The notes below the pieces were generated by a model. That model did not search any database, was not told where the DNA came from, and saw nothing but the letters and a program-made list of their open reading frames with translations. The position numbers and the translations under genes are program-made. Of a stretch of 64,000 bases of DNA, positions 45,993 through 56,402 are shown in pieces. The DNA comes from Congeria kusceri (taxonomy: Eukaryota > Mollusca > Bivalvia > Myida > Dreissenidae): NCBI GenBank assembly GCA_027627225.1, contig CM051032.1, positions 68,173,320-68,237,319 on the forward strand, written 5' to 3'. Positions within the stretch are counted from its first letter, which is position 1. Each line of letters opens with the position of its first letter.

Positions 45993-46395
45993 CAAGAGCA
46001 CCGCCTACGGGTGCTGGACGCTCCACTTTCTCATATTTGACAGTACTCTAGGCTTTTGTTTATAAAATAAGTTTATGACTGTCATGAAGTATTTTGATAT
46101 ACAAGTCAATACCTAAGAGAAATTTGACCTAAAACAAAAAAATTCTAAGTGGAAAAAAGGGCAATTACTACACCAAAATCCTTAAAATAGTTACCTTATC
46201 TGGTCAAAAGAATGGGTTCATAACTGTGCTCAAGTATTTTGTGTTTCAAGTCAATACCTCTTTTGGTACAGAAGTCAATACCTCTTATTGAGACATTTGA
46301 CCTTAAACAAAAAATTCTAAGTTGAAAAAGGGCATTTACTCCACCAAAATCCTTGATATAGTTACCTCATCTTGTCTACAGAAGGGGAATAACGA
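45993..46395 (+). mobile_element. Tandem-core element with GAGCACCGCC head
   Basis: AACAAGAGCACCGCCTACGG, GTGCTGGACGCTCCAC forms a short hairpin head. Two units of about 165-175 bp follow (AAGTCAATACCT, TTTGACCTAAACAAAAA-like text, TTCTAAGTGGAAAA, CCACCAAAATCCTTAAAATA, GTTACCTTATCTGGTC). It abuts the tail of the preceding element within a few bases and has no clear tail. Confidence 0.7.
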
Positions 46396-46424
46396 TCTAA
46401 TTAGATCTAGTTAGAGCTCCAATG

Positions 46425-46502
46425 TCAACCGAACAAGATCAGACCCCGATGCCGTGATCGAGGTACATTGGGTTGATCCGATCGGCAGTGGGAACCTAGC
46501 AT
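46425..46502 (-). mobile_element. Reverse-oriented GGTTYCCACTGCCGATC end
   Basis: Read on the minus strand it starts GCTAGGTTCCCACTGCCGAT, CGGATCAACCCAATGTACC, TCGATC. That matches the start at 39,851 (TGCCAGGTTTCCACTGCCGA, TCAGATCAACTCGATGTACC). It is either the partner of that end or part of an independent MITE. Confidence 0.6.
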
Positions 46503-49483
46503 AATGTATTGATTTGTTTTTAGGTGTGATGTTCGGCAATATCAAATTCCAGCCACATCAGCAGGAGAGAACTCTCATGAATATCGACTTTTCTACTAAT
46601 TTTGCCGCGCCCTCAAAAATTGTAATCGATGACCATTGTGTATAAAAAATATATATATGGCCGGTTGTTCAGCTCTTTTACGCCGTCGTTTAAGCGGAAT
46701 ATTGTGAAATCGAGTTGTTCACCTTCGCGAGTTCAGCGCTTATTGTTCAGCCGTCAAACTGAGAAACGCGAGGAATAAGCAGTCTATTTAAAATAACCAA
46801 CTGCGCTATCATGCTTGGTAAGGAGTCGTGTGTAAACTCTGGTTATACAACATACCGACAATTCTGACGTCAACATGAAAAGGGCCAAACAAACAAGAAC
46901 CATATTATACATTGATTTTTATCTCAGAATGCGTACACTTTTTTGCCATTATATATACCCTGCTTTTACCGTTATTATATGCCAGTATTAATATCAGATT
47001 TTCATATTTTTTAAAGAAATTGTCCCATTGAGGCCGTTTTCGATGACAGTCCCTTTAATGTAGAATATTATTGAACTACAGCTGCATTTGCAGAAGAAAA
47101 ACATGTATCAACAACTCAAAGCCATTAATTTTAAACGTTACAAAACATTTATTTGTGAAATGCGCGTAGTATGTACTTCTAAAACAAGTGGCTTGTGTGG
47201 AAGTAAGTCCTTTGTTGTCTGTCGTTGCTGTGTACAGTTAGGTTTACATCTCCAGAGATAGAAAACGAATAACATTGCCTTAAATATTATACTGTTACAA
47301 CTGATAACTACTTCAGGAGGTACAAAACAACTGATGACATTTAGTTACTGACACTGGAAGTTAGAAAATCATGATATTTATTGTCTCCGATGATGAATAT
47401 TATGCTTTTTTAGTTTTTTACTGATAAAGTGCTATCTTTGCAATACCATGGGGATGCTTTGCTACTGAAATTGAAGTAACTTGAAGAATGAGTTCTACGA
47501 CCTCTAGATTTTGATTAACTACCACATTAGGACGACCTACAATCCTTAATTAATCAAGTCAAACAGGTCAGATATCAACAAAGACGCGTGGGTTTAACGA
47601 TAAAAAGACATTTCCCACGTGCAAGTTGATGTATTGTTTCACACAACATAGGTCCTACGCATCATCACAATATTTCCGCCGTTTCAAGACATGGTGTATA
47701 TATTTGCATTTTTAGAGGCTCCTAATATTTCAACAATTACATAACAATATTATATTTCAATATAATTTAGCATTTAATGTTCTGTCAAAGCTGAAATGAC
47801 GAGGGCCTCTACAGATTTGTAGATGATTTACATTGTATGTCGATAACACATTATGTTTCTATTGTTTGATGCACCAAAAACCTAATGCACTTTTGATTTT
47901 TCTACTATTTGCCAAATTACTATAATTTTCTATCCAACTACTGGTAGAGGATTACTTAAAATTCACTACTTTGGCAAGTACATAACAAGTAATGTGCCTT
48001 TTGCAAACATGAATCAGATTGTAAAACAAGTACGCTGAATGACAATTCGACTCAGTTTTTTTTATGTGACTGGCATTTGTGGAAACTCCATTGCAGCTAA
48101 GGTGTACATAATCCAATAAAAGAAAAATCGAAACACAATGAATTTTTTGTTGAGACATGTGGTAGCTATATTAAATCAAAAACATATTCTTAAACAATAT
48201 TCGTGGTATAACACAACCCTAATGAATATACAATTGCGAAATACTTTCCATATGGTTTATTTATTTGACAACATATCGTGTGAGGAGGCAATATCTATTT
48301 CACAAATAGTTTTTTCATAGAGATCAAAAACTGCACTTATTAACTCGACTGATACATCAATAGTGTAATGCATAACTTCACGTAGCCAGTATATTTCCAA
48401 GAAATAAATGGTACATACTTAAAAGTGCCCTTGACTTTCCAAAGCAACGGGAAACACTGTTCTTAGATATGTTAGCCAATCTTGTTTGTCTCTTTTGTCT
48501 TGGAAATGAGCCAAAGTACGTGTCAGTCAATATAAATGAAATAATTAATAAATAATATAATTTAAATTTGTTTTGTTATTTGTATTTATAATTTAATTGG
48601 TATCTCTGTAGATATATGTTTGTCTTTTTATATAATTATTTTTTCATGCAAGCACATTAACCTATTGAATAAATGCCAATGCTGCATATAGTGGTCCGAG
48701 GAAGCTAAATAATTCGTTCGACTCGTTTTGGAATTATTGTAAGCATTTTGTAAAGTATATTGCATTATTGGCAAAACGACACATATCGTCGTCGTCAATA
48801 CAAGAAGCAATGGTAGACAATTACTTCCGCTACGGAATTTATTTTTTTGACGTTGTTTGTTTGTCTGGATGTCCTTTTCTAAGTTAGCTACTTTAAAAAA
48901 AAAAGTATTTGCATGAAAGCTTCTATGATGGTTGCAAAATGGAAAATAAACACAGGGTTAGATTTTGGCGGAGATCCGGATCACGGTCTGGATCCTCCCA
49001 AAAGCATCACCTGCATGCCTTAATCGGTCATTTGTAAACTGTTTAAATGTATTGTTGACCATCATAAAAAACACTTTATAAATATTACAAACTGTTTTAA
49101 ATGTTTTATTTTAATAGTTCAAAACGCAATAACAAAAGGTGAGTGAATCTGTTTGTGATATGTACGACAGGTTGATTATTCAATTTAAATTAACATCGCG
49201 ATGGACAACGTTGCTAAAACACGGCAAGCCCAACTTAATGACTCCATGTAAGGAGTTCTTTTTTTGTGTTGTTTTTGTTTTTGTTCATTTTAATTATGTA
49301 TTCAAATAAATTGTCTGTCATCTGTAGATGACATATTCAATCCTATTCAGTTTTGTTTTGATTTCGTCATAATAAAGTGCTATTGTCTGGGGATGAAAGA
49401 TTATGACCAGGGGCGTAACTGGGTAAACGATGAGTATACATTAATTATTTTAATGTGGTGATGAGGATGTCTGGTTCCTCGGA
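46503..49483. other. Non-coding interval
   Basis: No gene is seen. At 46,657-46,750 GTTGTTCA-type phrases repeat three times (GGTTGTTCAGC, GAGTTGTTCACC, TATTGTTCAGCC), which may be the end of a small element. Near 48,977 a GATCCGGATCACGG/TCTGGATCC inverted phrase stands out. At 49,409 CAGGGGCGTAACTGGG resembles hAT-type termini. The rest is AT-rich. Confidence 0.5.
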
Positions 49484-49990
49484 TCATTGGGTAAAAGTCT
49501 CTGGCATGTTCTCTGGTGGTTGTGTAGACCACTCCTCGAGCGGCACTCTCTGACACAAGCTGGGCAATACATTCCTTGACCAGTGGGACTCTGGGCTGCT
49601 GTTACTTCCCCCTTCTGCGCTTGCCCTCAACAGCTTCTCTCCTGGCTTCCTTAAAGAGCTAAGTACCTTTCTTTGTGACAGTCTTACATCTGCTTCTGTC
49701 TTTTGCCATATTTTCCCAGTCCTTCTCTGGGATGCCAGCTGCACTGAGTTCGCGCTTCTGCTGATCCTTGACGAGCTTTCGTGGGGCGCCTCTTTCATGT
49801 TTGCACTTGCACTATCCATAGAACACAGTTTTGGGCATTCATGTGTCCTCCATAAGCGACAGGTGTCCAGCCCAGCGGAGTTATCTGGTAAGAAGCATGG
49901 CCTCGATGCTTGAGACGTTGGTTCGCTAAAAGACTTCTATGTTCGTCACATAGTCACACCACTTGATGCCCGTGATGCTCTGTATATTTG
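49484..49990 (-). pseudogene. LINE ORF2 3'-terminal remnant (second LINE lineage)
   Basis: On the minus strand, starting near 49,990, frames read SITGIKWCDYVTNIEVF, SSIEAMLLTR, LRWAGHLSLMEDT, MPKTVFYG, HERGAPRKLVKDQQKREL, SAAGIPEKDWENMAKDRSR. These are hallmarks of the C-terminal end of another group of invertebrate LINEs (RWAGHL, GAPRK..KDQ..R, WE..A.DR..W). Stops and a frameshift break it. The 111-codon frame at 49,484-49,819 is a shadow in the wrong frame. It is unlike the 5,360 LINE, so two LINE lineages are present. Confidence 0.85.
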
Positions 49991-49998
49991 AATCTTTG

Positions 49999-50251
49999 TT
50001 GATAAGTGCAGGGAACGGTTCTTCTAGACACGCTTCTGCAAGCGCCCAAAGGAGCTGTTGGAATAGGCGAGGCAATGTATGCCGCACAGGATACTTATCC
50101 AAATAGTTGTTCTGGATGTCATGCCCGTATCGACAGTTATAACAGAACGATTGTTTTGACCATGCGAAGATTTAAAACGTACCTGAAGAGTACGATGGGG
50201 TTTGAAAGGTTGTGGAGACTTGGATTGATGAACATATCGTCCCCTTAGTGC
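49999..50251 (+). pseudogene. hAT transposase C-terminal dimerisation fragment
   Basis: An open frame of about 80 codons (no ATG; it opens near 50,006) ends NRTIVLTMRRFKTYLKST, MGFERLWRLGLMNISSP and a stop at 50,249. The pattern 'MRRxKTYLRSTMxxERLxxLxLMNI' is the C-terminal (hATC) dimerisation region of hAT-superfamily transposases. The usual preceding VERSFS is replaced by SYNRTIVL, so the motif is worn or shifted. It meets the minus-strand LINE remnant at about 49,990. Confidence 0.75.
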
Positions 50252-50469
50252 AAGAAGGTGCCATATGACTTTTTTATGTTTTCGAGAAAATCAACATTTT
50301 ATTGTTTCATTATGCTGAAATAAAAGCTATAATAGTAAAACTTTATATATTAGTTGAAAGAATGCAAGTAAGCTTCTGAAAGAAGTATGTACTGAATAAC
50401 TTCATTAATATGGATTTATTTAATTTATTTAGTTTTATGGTACTTTTTAGCACTCAAGAAGTTATGAAA

Positions 50470-50712
50470 CGATCAGTGAAAAAAGGTACCATTTGACACA
50501 TGGCACCTTTTTACCCTCACCATTTTTCAACAAATTATAATAATTTCAGTGGGAAAAGGTACCATATGACATATAGCACGTTTTTACCCTTACAATCCTG
50601 GTACTTTGATAATGCAAAAGGTACCATTTGTCATTTGATACCTGTCTGCACAATAAAAACATTTCTTACCGACAGCAAGAAGGTGCCATTGTCATTTTGT
50701 ACTTTTTACTCT
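50470..50712 (+). repeat. GGTACC-centred palindromic minisatellite, four units of about 65 bp
   Basis: AAAAGGTACCATTTGACACA, TGGCACCTTTTTACCCTCAC begins a chain repeated at about 50,485, 50,557, 50,618 and 50,678. Each unit pairs an AAAGGTACCAT half with an ATGG/ATAGCACCTTTTTAC half around TGACA. More worn units lie at 50,255-50,280 and 52,400-52,560, and a single AGGTACCATGG lies inside the coding-like piece at 51,530. The frames here are not genes. Confidence 0.7.
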
Positions 50713-51407
50713 GGATAAATCTTCAAAACTAGACAATATACAATTGTGTCATTTTACAACATGGCAAATGTTGTCTCAATGTTTTGTATACATGGTACTG
50801 TTTATACCAGAAAAAACACCTATGATCATGCACATATTTTTTATTCAACACGTCAAGGTCATCCCTAGACAACTAACATGACTTGCAAGCACCATGCACA
50901 AGAAAATAACTTCTTTAAGTCTGTATACTTGACATTCTGATGATGTTTTATTTCAGTTTTACTTATTTAACTATGTCATGGTTTTCCTGTCAGCTCATAA
51001 CTGTTTCAGAAACGGTGTGTCTGTTCACTTAAGATCAGTAACATTGTCTTCTGATTCTATCGGCACATTATCAATTTTGCTTTGCTTGGGCTTTAAAAGC
51101 CAGTTAAATCGGTGACTATTTGTGAAATGTTTCAGGTTAACACAATTATTTTTCATAAAATTCTTTAAGTCTATTATGTGAATGAATTTCATTGGTATGA
51201 CAAAATACAGCTGTTTTTCTGGCCATAGCCATGTTGAGATTTCAGAGGACCTTCGTTTGCCCTGAGTTTAATCCCATACATAAAATAATACGTGCTTGTC
51301 TCCTAATGAGTAAATTGTAAAAATGTCGCAGCCCACCTTTCTTGAATAGATCAAAAAACCAATGAACACGGAGTCATTAGCACTGCTTGTAAGTCTAATG
51401 TTGCAAC

Positions 51408-51656
51408 TCATGCACCTTTTTCTGGTTGCGCTGGCTGCTGTGAAGGATTAGAAACATTCCCAGTGTTTTGCGCAGAAACTGCCTCAGTAATAGGTATGTC
51501 TGTCCCATCTGCTGTGATGTCCTGTTTTGTCCCATGGTACCTTTTGTTGAGTTCTTGCGTAAGTGTGTTGATAATGTTTTTGAGACGCTGCCATGTTCTT
51601 CATTAATCCCTTTATGCATTGCATCAGCCACAGCATGCGTTGTAGTTTCGCTCTAA
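51408..51656 (-). pseudogene. Unassigned coding-like piece with one frameshift
   Basis: After GTTAG at about 51,652 the minus strand reads SETTTHAVADAMHKGINEEH. It shifts frame near 51,595 and continues RTWQRLKNIINTLTQELN, KRYHGTKQDITADGTDIPIT, EAVSAQNTGNVSNPSQQPAQ, PEKGA and a stop at 51,408. Composition and codon choice look protein-like (Gln/Asn/Ser/Pro-rich end) compared with neighbouring random frames. No domain is recognised. It could be a host-gene last exon, a pseudogene or an unknown transposon ORF. Confidence 0.4.
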
Positions 51657-52399
51657 CTTAATTAAGTGCAGGATTTGTTTTTAAGTGTTGTCATAATTGA
51701 TTGACTCAGCCAGTTAAATCTTTCTCACAGACCATTCTATTTCTTGCAATTACATAAATAAAGGGGAAAATATTACTTATTTGCGTAACTGTAAAATCAT
51801 AATTTTATATTCATGTATATAGTTGATATTGCTTAAAATAAGTAATCGTCTAATTATGTATTAACATTGAAAATATACCTTCTACGGCAAATTTAATTAA
51901 AGAAACAACCATAAATGTAACTGAATATTTTGTCTGCATTAATATTTACTGAAATTCACAATCAGTGTCGCATTTGAATAAATGTTGCATGTTAATTCTC
52001 TTGAAAACAATAATTTTAATGATGCCAATAATTATTGTAAATAAGAAAAAAAAATACTTACAGCTTATTTTTTCTCCACGATTTGAAATATTCATAAAAT
52101 ATTAACCGACCATCACCATGTGTTTATCCTGCTAGTGAATGCTACAATCCAAATCCTTAGAAAGAATTCAACATCTCTCTGTTTTATCAATACACAAATA
52201 CACCATGTTAATTGTCCCATTATAAACAAGATAACAAACAATATTAGTATGCTAAGCACTGAGAAACTGGACACCTTGTTATCAGTCCTGTAAGCAGCTG
52301 GGATGTGTAATCACTGACGATGATTAGTTCAAAGATACCATATAAACATTTTCTTATATTACCCCAGCATGATTCATTCAAATAAAAAGTGTTACTGTA

Positions 52400-52560
52400 A
52401 TAAGAGCAAAAGGTGCCATTTGCTTCAAAGTTCTGTATCATCAGTACAAAGCAAAACCAAAAACAGTTGATGCGAAAAGGAGCCGTATGTCAAATGGGTA
52501 CCTTTTTGCAGTAAGATTATTATGGTTTACCACTTGGTACCTTTTTGTTTTGTTAAATTT
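52400..52560 (+). repeat. Second cluster of GGTACC-type motifs
   Basis: GCAAAAGGTGCCATTTGC, GCGAAAAGGAGCCGTATGTC, AAATGGGTACCTTTTTGCAG and ACCACTTGGTACCTTTTTG are worn forms of the units at 50,470-50,712, in both half orientations. The clusters flank 1.7 kb that holds the coding-like piece at 51,408-51,656. Confidence 0.6.
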
Positions 52561-52664
52561 TGGTACAAAAAATCAATATTCAATTTTGATTTTTTGGCAG
52601 AATAAAGATCTCATATTATTGTATCAAAATAAGTATTAAAAAAAAGGCAATTTTGGTAAAAATG

Positions 52665-52871
52665 TCAGTTGGCAACGTTTTGCACTAAGAGGGCGATATT
52701 ATCAGGAAAAAAGACATCAATGCGGAGCATGTGGTTGACATTTCTGCGAGCTGCTATTCTGTTTAAAATGTAGACCAATGCAGATAGCTCAAGGCCGTCG
52801 TGGGCGGTGAAGCCGTTGCGGCCATGGCCGCACCACTTTTTCAACCAATACTGGCCCGTCTCATAATTAAC
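52665..52871 (-). pseudogene. Unassigned 69-codon open frame without ATG
   Basis: The minus strand is open from a TAG at about 52,875 to a TGA at 52,665: YETGQYWLKKWCGHGRN, GFTAHDGLELSALVYIL, NRIAARRNVNHMLRIDVFF, PDNIALLVQNVAN. A plausible splice acceptor (CATTTTAAACAG) precedes the second half, and the first half overlaps a GGCCGCACCACTTTT phrase typical of worn DNA-transposon ends. The second half may be an exon of the same unit as 51,408-51,656. Function unknown. Confidence 0.35.
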
Positions 52872-53863
52872 AAACTATTGTAAATCCATTTTGAGGCTAA
52901 TTCCGCAATCACTAATCCGCCCAAAGGCTATTTGACATATTAGTTACGTAACTGTCACACGCGTTATACATGTACACAGTTATCAGTGCAGCCATTGATA
53001 ACAGTCATTGATCTATTAATGATACTGGTCCGTTGATAAAAATGAAAGGCTAAACTCGCTAGTAGCAAAAGCAACGTCGTATTAGAGTCATGTATTTCGA
53101 CAATGGTATTTTGTTTTCAATATAAAATAAATACGCTGACCAACATCAATATTATATACAAGTGATTCATCCTATATACATAACATTATATACCTTGCCT
53201 TTTATCAAAAGTGTATTAATACAAATGTTCATTAACAATATAAGAATAATATTATAATTTGTATTTACGTACTTCGGTGTTTTTTTTTATATCATTCAAC
53301 AAACAAGTCTGAAAAAAGTCTGGAACTTTGAATTATCAGAGCGATCGATTAATCAACCATTCAATCAACATATTAGACCAAATATGTATTTGAAGTTATG
53401 GAAAAACGTATTTAGCAGGGTATATTGGATAAACGCATTTCCTCCCAAAATAACGATGTGAGAGATGTTACTGTTACAGTGCTTTCCAAGTGGACGCGTG
53501 TCTGCTTTTTACTAACGTGCAACATTCGTAGTCGCGAAGAGGCTATGTTTTAATAGTTATTATTTTTTCTTGAAACGCGTGTGGTTTCAATTTATAATGC
53601 CACATATACGGATCTACCAACGAAATGGCCATATTCGGAAGTTTATTACAGCAACAATTTTTATACATGTATTCGTTCATACTTTATTGTTAGGTATACT
53701 CTGGTCAACATTGCATGAAAACGGTCCTTCGGAATAAAACATTGAAATTGTAGTTTTAACTTAACTTTATTTTATTTATGAATGTAAAGCTCTTGCAACC
53801 GAACATCAAATACAGTTCAGAAAACAATATATCTACGTAAAGAATATTAAATTAATTCCATTG

Positions 53864-53955
53864 CCTTTTTATTGGGGGGGGGGATACCCCTGACACTCCG
53901 CAATTGACATTTTATATTAGTTGGCCGCACCGCTCTAAAATTGCCGACGGCGGGC
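53864..53955. mobile_element. Worn DNA-transposon end with poly-G and GGCCGCACC
   Basis: A run of ten G at 53,874-53,883 is followed by ATACCCCTGACACTCCGC and, 50 bp on, TTGGCCGCACCGCTCTAAAA then TTGCCGACGGCGGG. The order 'GGGG..CCCC, GGCCGCACC, AAATTGCCGACGG' is one I associate with hAT-type MITEs in invertebrates (memory, not searched). A related GGCCATGGCCGCACCACTTT phrase lies at 52,825 in the opposite half, so the two may bracket an old element. Confidence 0.4.
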
Positions 53956-54265
53956 TTGTAGCTAGGGTAAAATCAGTGCTTAAATCGGAAGGTGTTATAT
54001 TTAATTGTGCAGTTAGTGGAATACAAATGAACACTTTATTTTATGTAAAGCAACAAACGTAAAGACATGATTTTTTCTATAGTGACAGTTTAGGAGACAC
54101 AAATATAACGTCCCGTATTTTATAACTGTGCGTATACTCAAAACACGGCCCTAATGACATATGTACTTAATACTCTGTACAACCATTCTATACATCGAAC
54201 GTGACGTCACTGCTTTCGTCTGATTTCTATACTAGGAACTGATAACTGTCCATATTTGGCTCAAT

Positions 54266-55801
54266 CACGGCCTGTACCCGGATAATCCTAACGCAGTGCT
54301 GCGACTCTAACGCAGTGCCAAAATGGCGGACACAGTGACAGAATGTGCTATTATTTTTCATGTTTTTATCATGTTGTTATATTTGTGTGAAGTATAAATG
54401 TAAATCTTTTAATAGTTATAGTGTCCAGTGGTTTATATACTTAATATTTTGTTTGACAATCACTCTTATGATGCTTGAAGTCATTAAAATGTACCTGAAA
54501 AAGTCCCCATAAAGAACATGTTTATGTTTCAGACCTGTTAAAATATCTTAAAATGCATTAGTACCTTACTTGAAAACTATATTAGTTAAATGAACATCTC
54601 TGCGACAATGCGTAATCATATCAAAGTTTAAAGTCGATGTGTACAGCTAAAACATTGTCTTTCTTGTGAAGTGGTTATGTGCTTGCGGATAATTCCTGAC
54701 AGATGTAGGATACTGTGATGGATAAGTGCGAACGTAAAAAGGATAATTGCCTAACAAACTGAAAATAAGATCTCTGTTCGTCCTGTATAAATGAAATAAT
54801 TTCCTTTAGTGTTATGAATGTGCTTGTTCAATCATTTCCTCAAAACTATCAGATGTATCACAATAAAAAAAAAATTATTATAAACACTTAAACTTTGGAC
54901 GTTCAAATATATTCACAAGAGGTTCACTATGAATGCGTTCTATGATTTTATATTTTTAAGTGTGTTCCACTTTCATTATTTTGAACTATATATACTACAT
55001 CGTCTTTAATAATTGAATTGTTTCTGTCTTTGCAAATCGTTCGGCACTCTATCAGGATAGAATTTCGAGTGATACCCATACCTTCAACTATATATTCGTC
55101 CAGCAAAAGCTCGCGATTTTCAACACAGGTTTTCATGGTTAAGTTGTATATGTAAATACACGTTAAAAATTGTCACTGGTGAACGAGCAAATTATACAAT
55201 ACGATTGGAGTGAAAATAGAAATATATAAAGGTCCATTATAGTCGTTCAGCATACATGTATATTCATTCATTTATGTAGAATATTAGTCGGTGAGGTGTT
55301 TATTCGTCAGGTTGTATGCGTTGGTTTGGTTTTTATCCGTTCCTAGTACACATTGCGTTCGGTTATTATCAACTAGAAATTAGGTTCTTATCCATTTTCT
55401 CGCAGTCATCACATTCGAAGGAGTATTGTGTCCATATCCGATGGGATTACAACACAGTGTAAACGAGGTTTTGAAGCAGTATATGTTTGCTTCTAAACAG
55501 CGAAATAGTATGGCAATTTAAAGCATCTAAGTATTTTTTAAGATTTTTTATAAATATTTTAATTGAATGTTTGGCCTTGTTCCTCAGCATTCCATCTTAC
55601 AATCCAATAATTGCTAGATGTTACATTAGGTATATTGAATTTAATACTTATTTGATCTATGGCGACGGATACTACAACCAAAACATACCTGAACATAAGA
55701 AAAATATGCATAAAACAAAGTAGCCCCGACTTTCCAACCGCCATTTTGGCACTGCGTTAGGGTCGCTGCACTGCGTTAGGATTATCCTGGTACAGGCCGT
55801 G
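54266..55801. mobile_element. 1.54 kb element with 64 bp terminal inverted repeats
   Basis: 54,266-54,329 and 55,738-55,801 are inverted copies with about three mismatches. They begin CACGGCCTGTACC and hold GGATAATCCTAACGCAGTGC, then a second TCTAACGCAGTGCC and AAAATGGCGG. The CTAACGCAGTGC phrase is thus repeated twice in each arm, a layout often used as transposase binding sites. The interior is AT-rich with only small unconvincing frames. No target-site duplication is evident. Confidence 0.85.
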
Positions 55802-56108
55802 TAAATGTTCATACACTGAGATATATAGTCAGCTGAAGAACGAAATAATTTCCAAACAAGCACAATTTCCGTATATTCTTATTAAAACCATGTTTAACCA
55901 TGATAACTATATCATCATTATTAACTTCAAACACTTAAAGCATTGTGTATACATATCCATGCAATGAAATGAGTTTTACTTGCAATTGTTTACACTGTAC
56001 AAAGAAAACAAAGATTTTTCCAATGCGCATTTGGAGGCTTTAAGTAGCTTGTTATAATGAATGCAAATATATATGACAAGTTGTACACGTGTCGTAGGAA
56101 ATGCGTTA
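55802..56108. other. AT-rich spacer
   Basis: No feature is seen between the 64 bp-TIR element and the next MITE. Confidence 0.5.
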
Positions 56109-56402
56109 ATTAAGGGACTTGTTCACAGATTTTTGCAGTTTTTAAAGTATGCCATTAAATGTATTAACTTGAACGATGTAAGCATCGTAACTAAAGAGCT
56201 GAAGTATAATGACAAGAAAAGAAATTCGAACCCGGGACATCTGGATGAAAAGGCTATAGCCTTAACAGCATTTACAGTATATTTCTAATTTTCTATGTCC
56301 GTAGTGTTATTTCGCTCTCTTGTATGCACTGTTTTTTTTGGAATCTGTGACAAAAAGTTGGCAAATTTTCAATTCGTCAATCTGTGAACAGGTCTCTTTA
56401 AG
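56109..56402. mobile_element. MITE of about 290 bp with TTAA flanks and a tRNA-like B-box
   Basis: The left end TTAAGGGACTTGTTCACAGA and the right end AATCTGTGAACAGGTCTCTT then TAA are inverted. Each end meets a TTAA, the duplication expected of piggyBac or Kolobok-type elements. The interior holds TCGAACCCGGGACATCTGG, the complement of a tRNA-style CCCGGGTTCGA B-box region, so a tRNA-derived piece may be embedded. The 75-codon frame across it is not a gene. Confidence 0.75.

Noticed and set aside
49484..49819. 111-codon minus-strand ORF rich in Ser/Arg/Pro
   Set aside because: It is the wrong frame of a LINE C-terminal remnant. The adjacent frame gives the recognisable RWAGHL, GAPRK and WENMAKDR motifs.
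52820..53955. Single hAT element bounded by GGCCGCACC phrases
   Set aside because: The two phrases are only loosely inverted, no target duplication is seen and the interior has no transposase. Reported only as worn ends.
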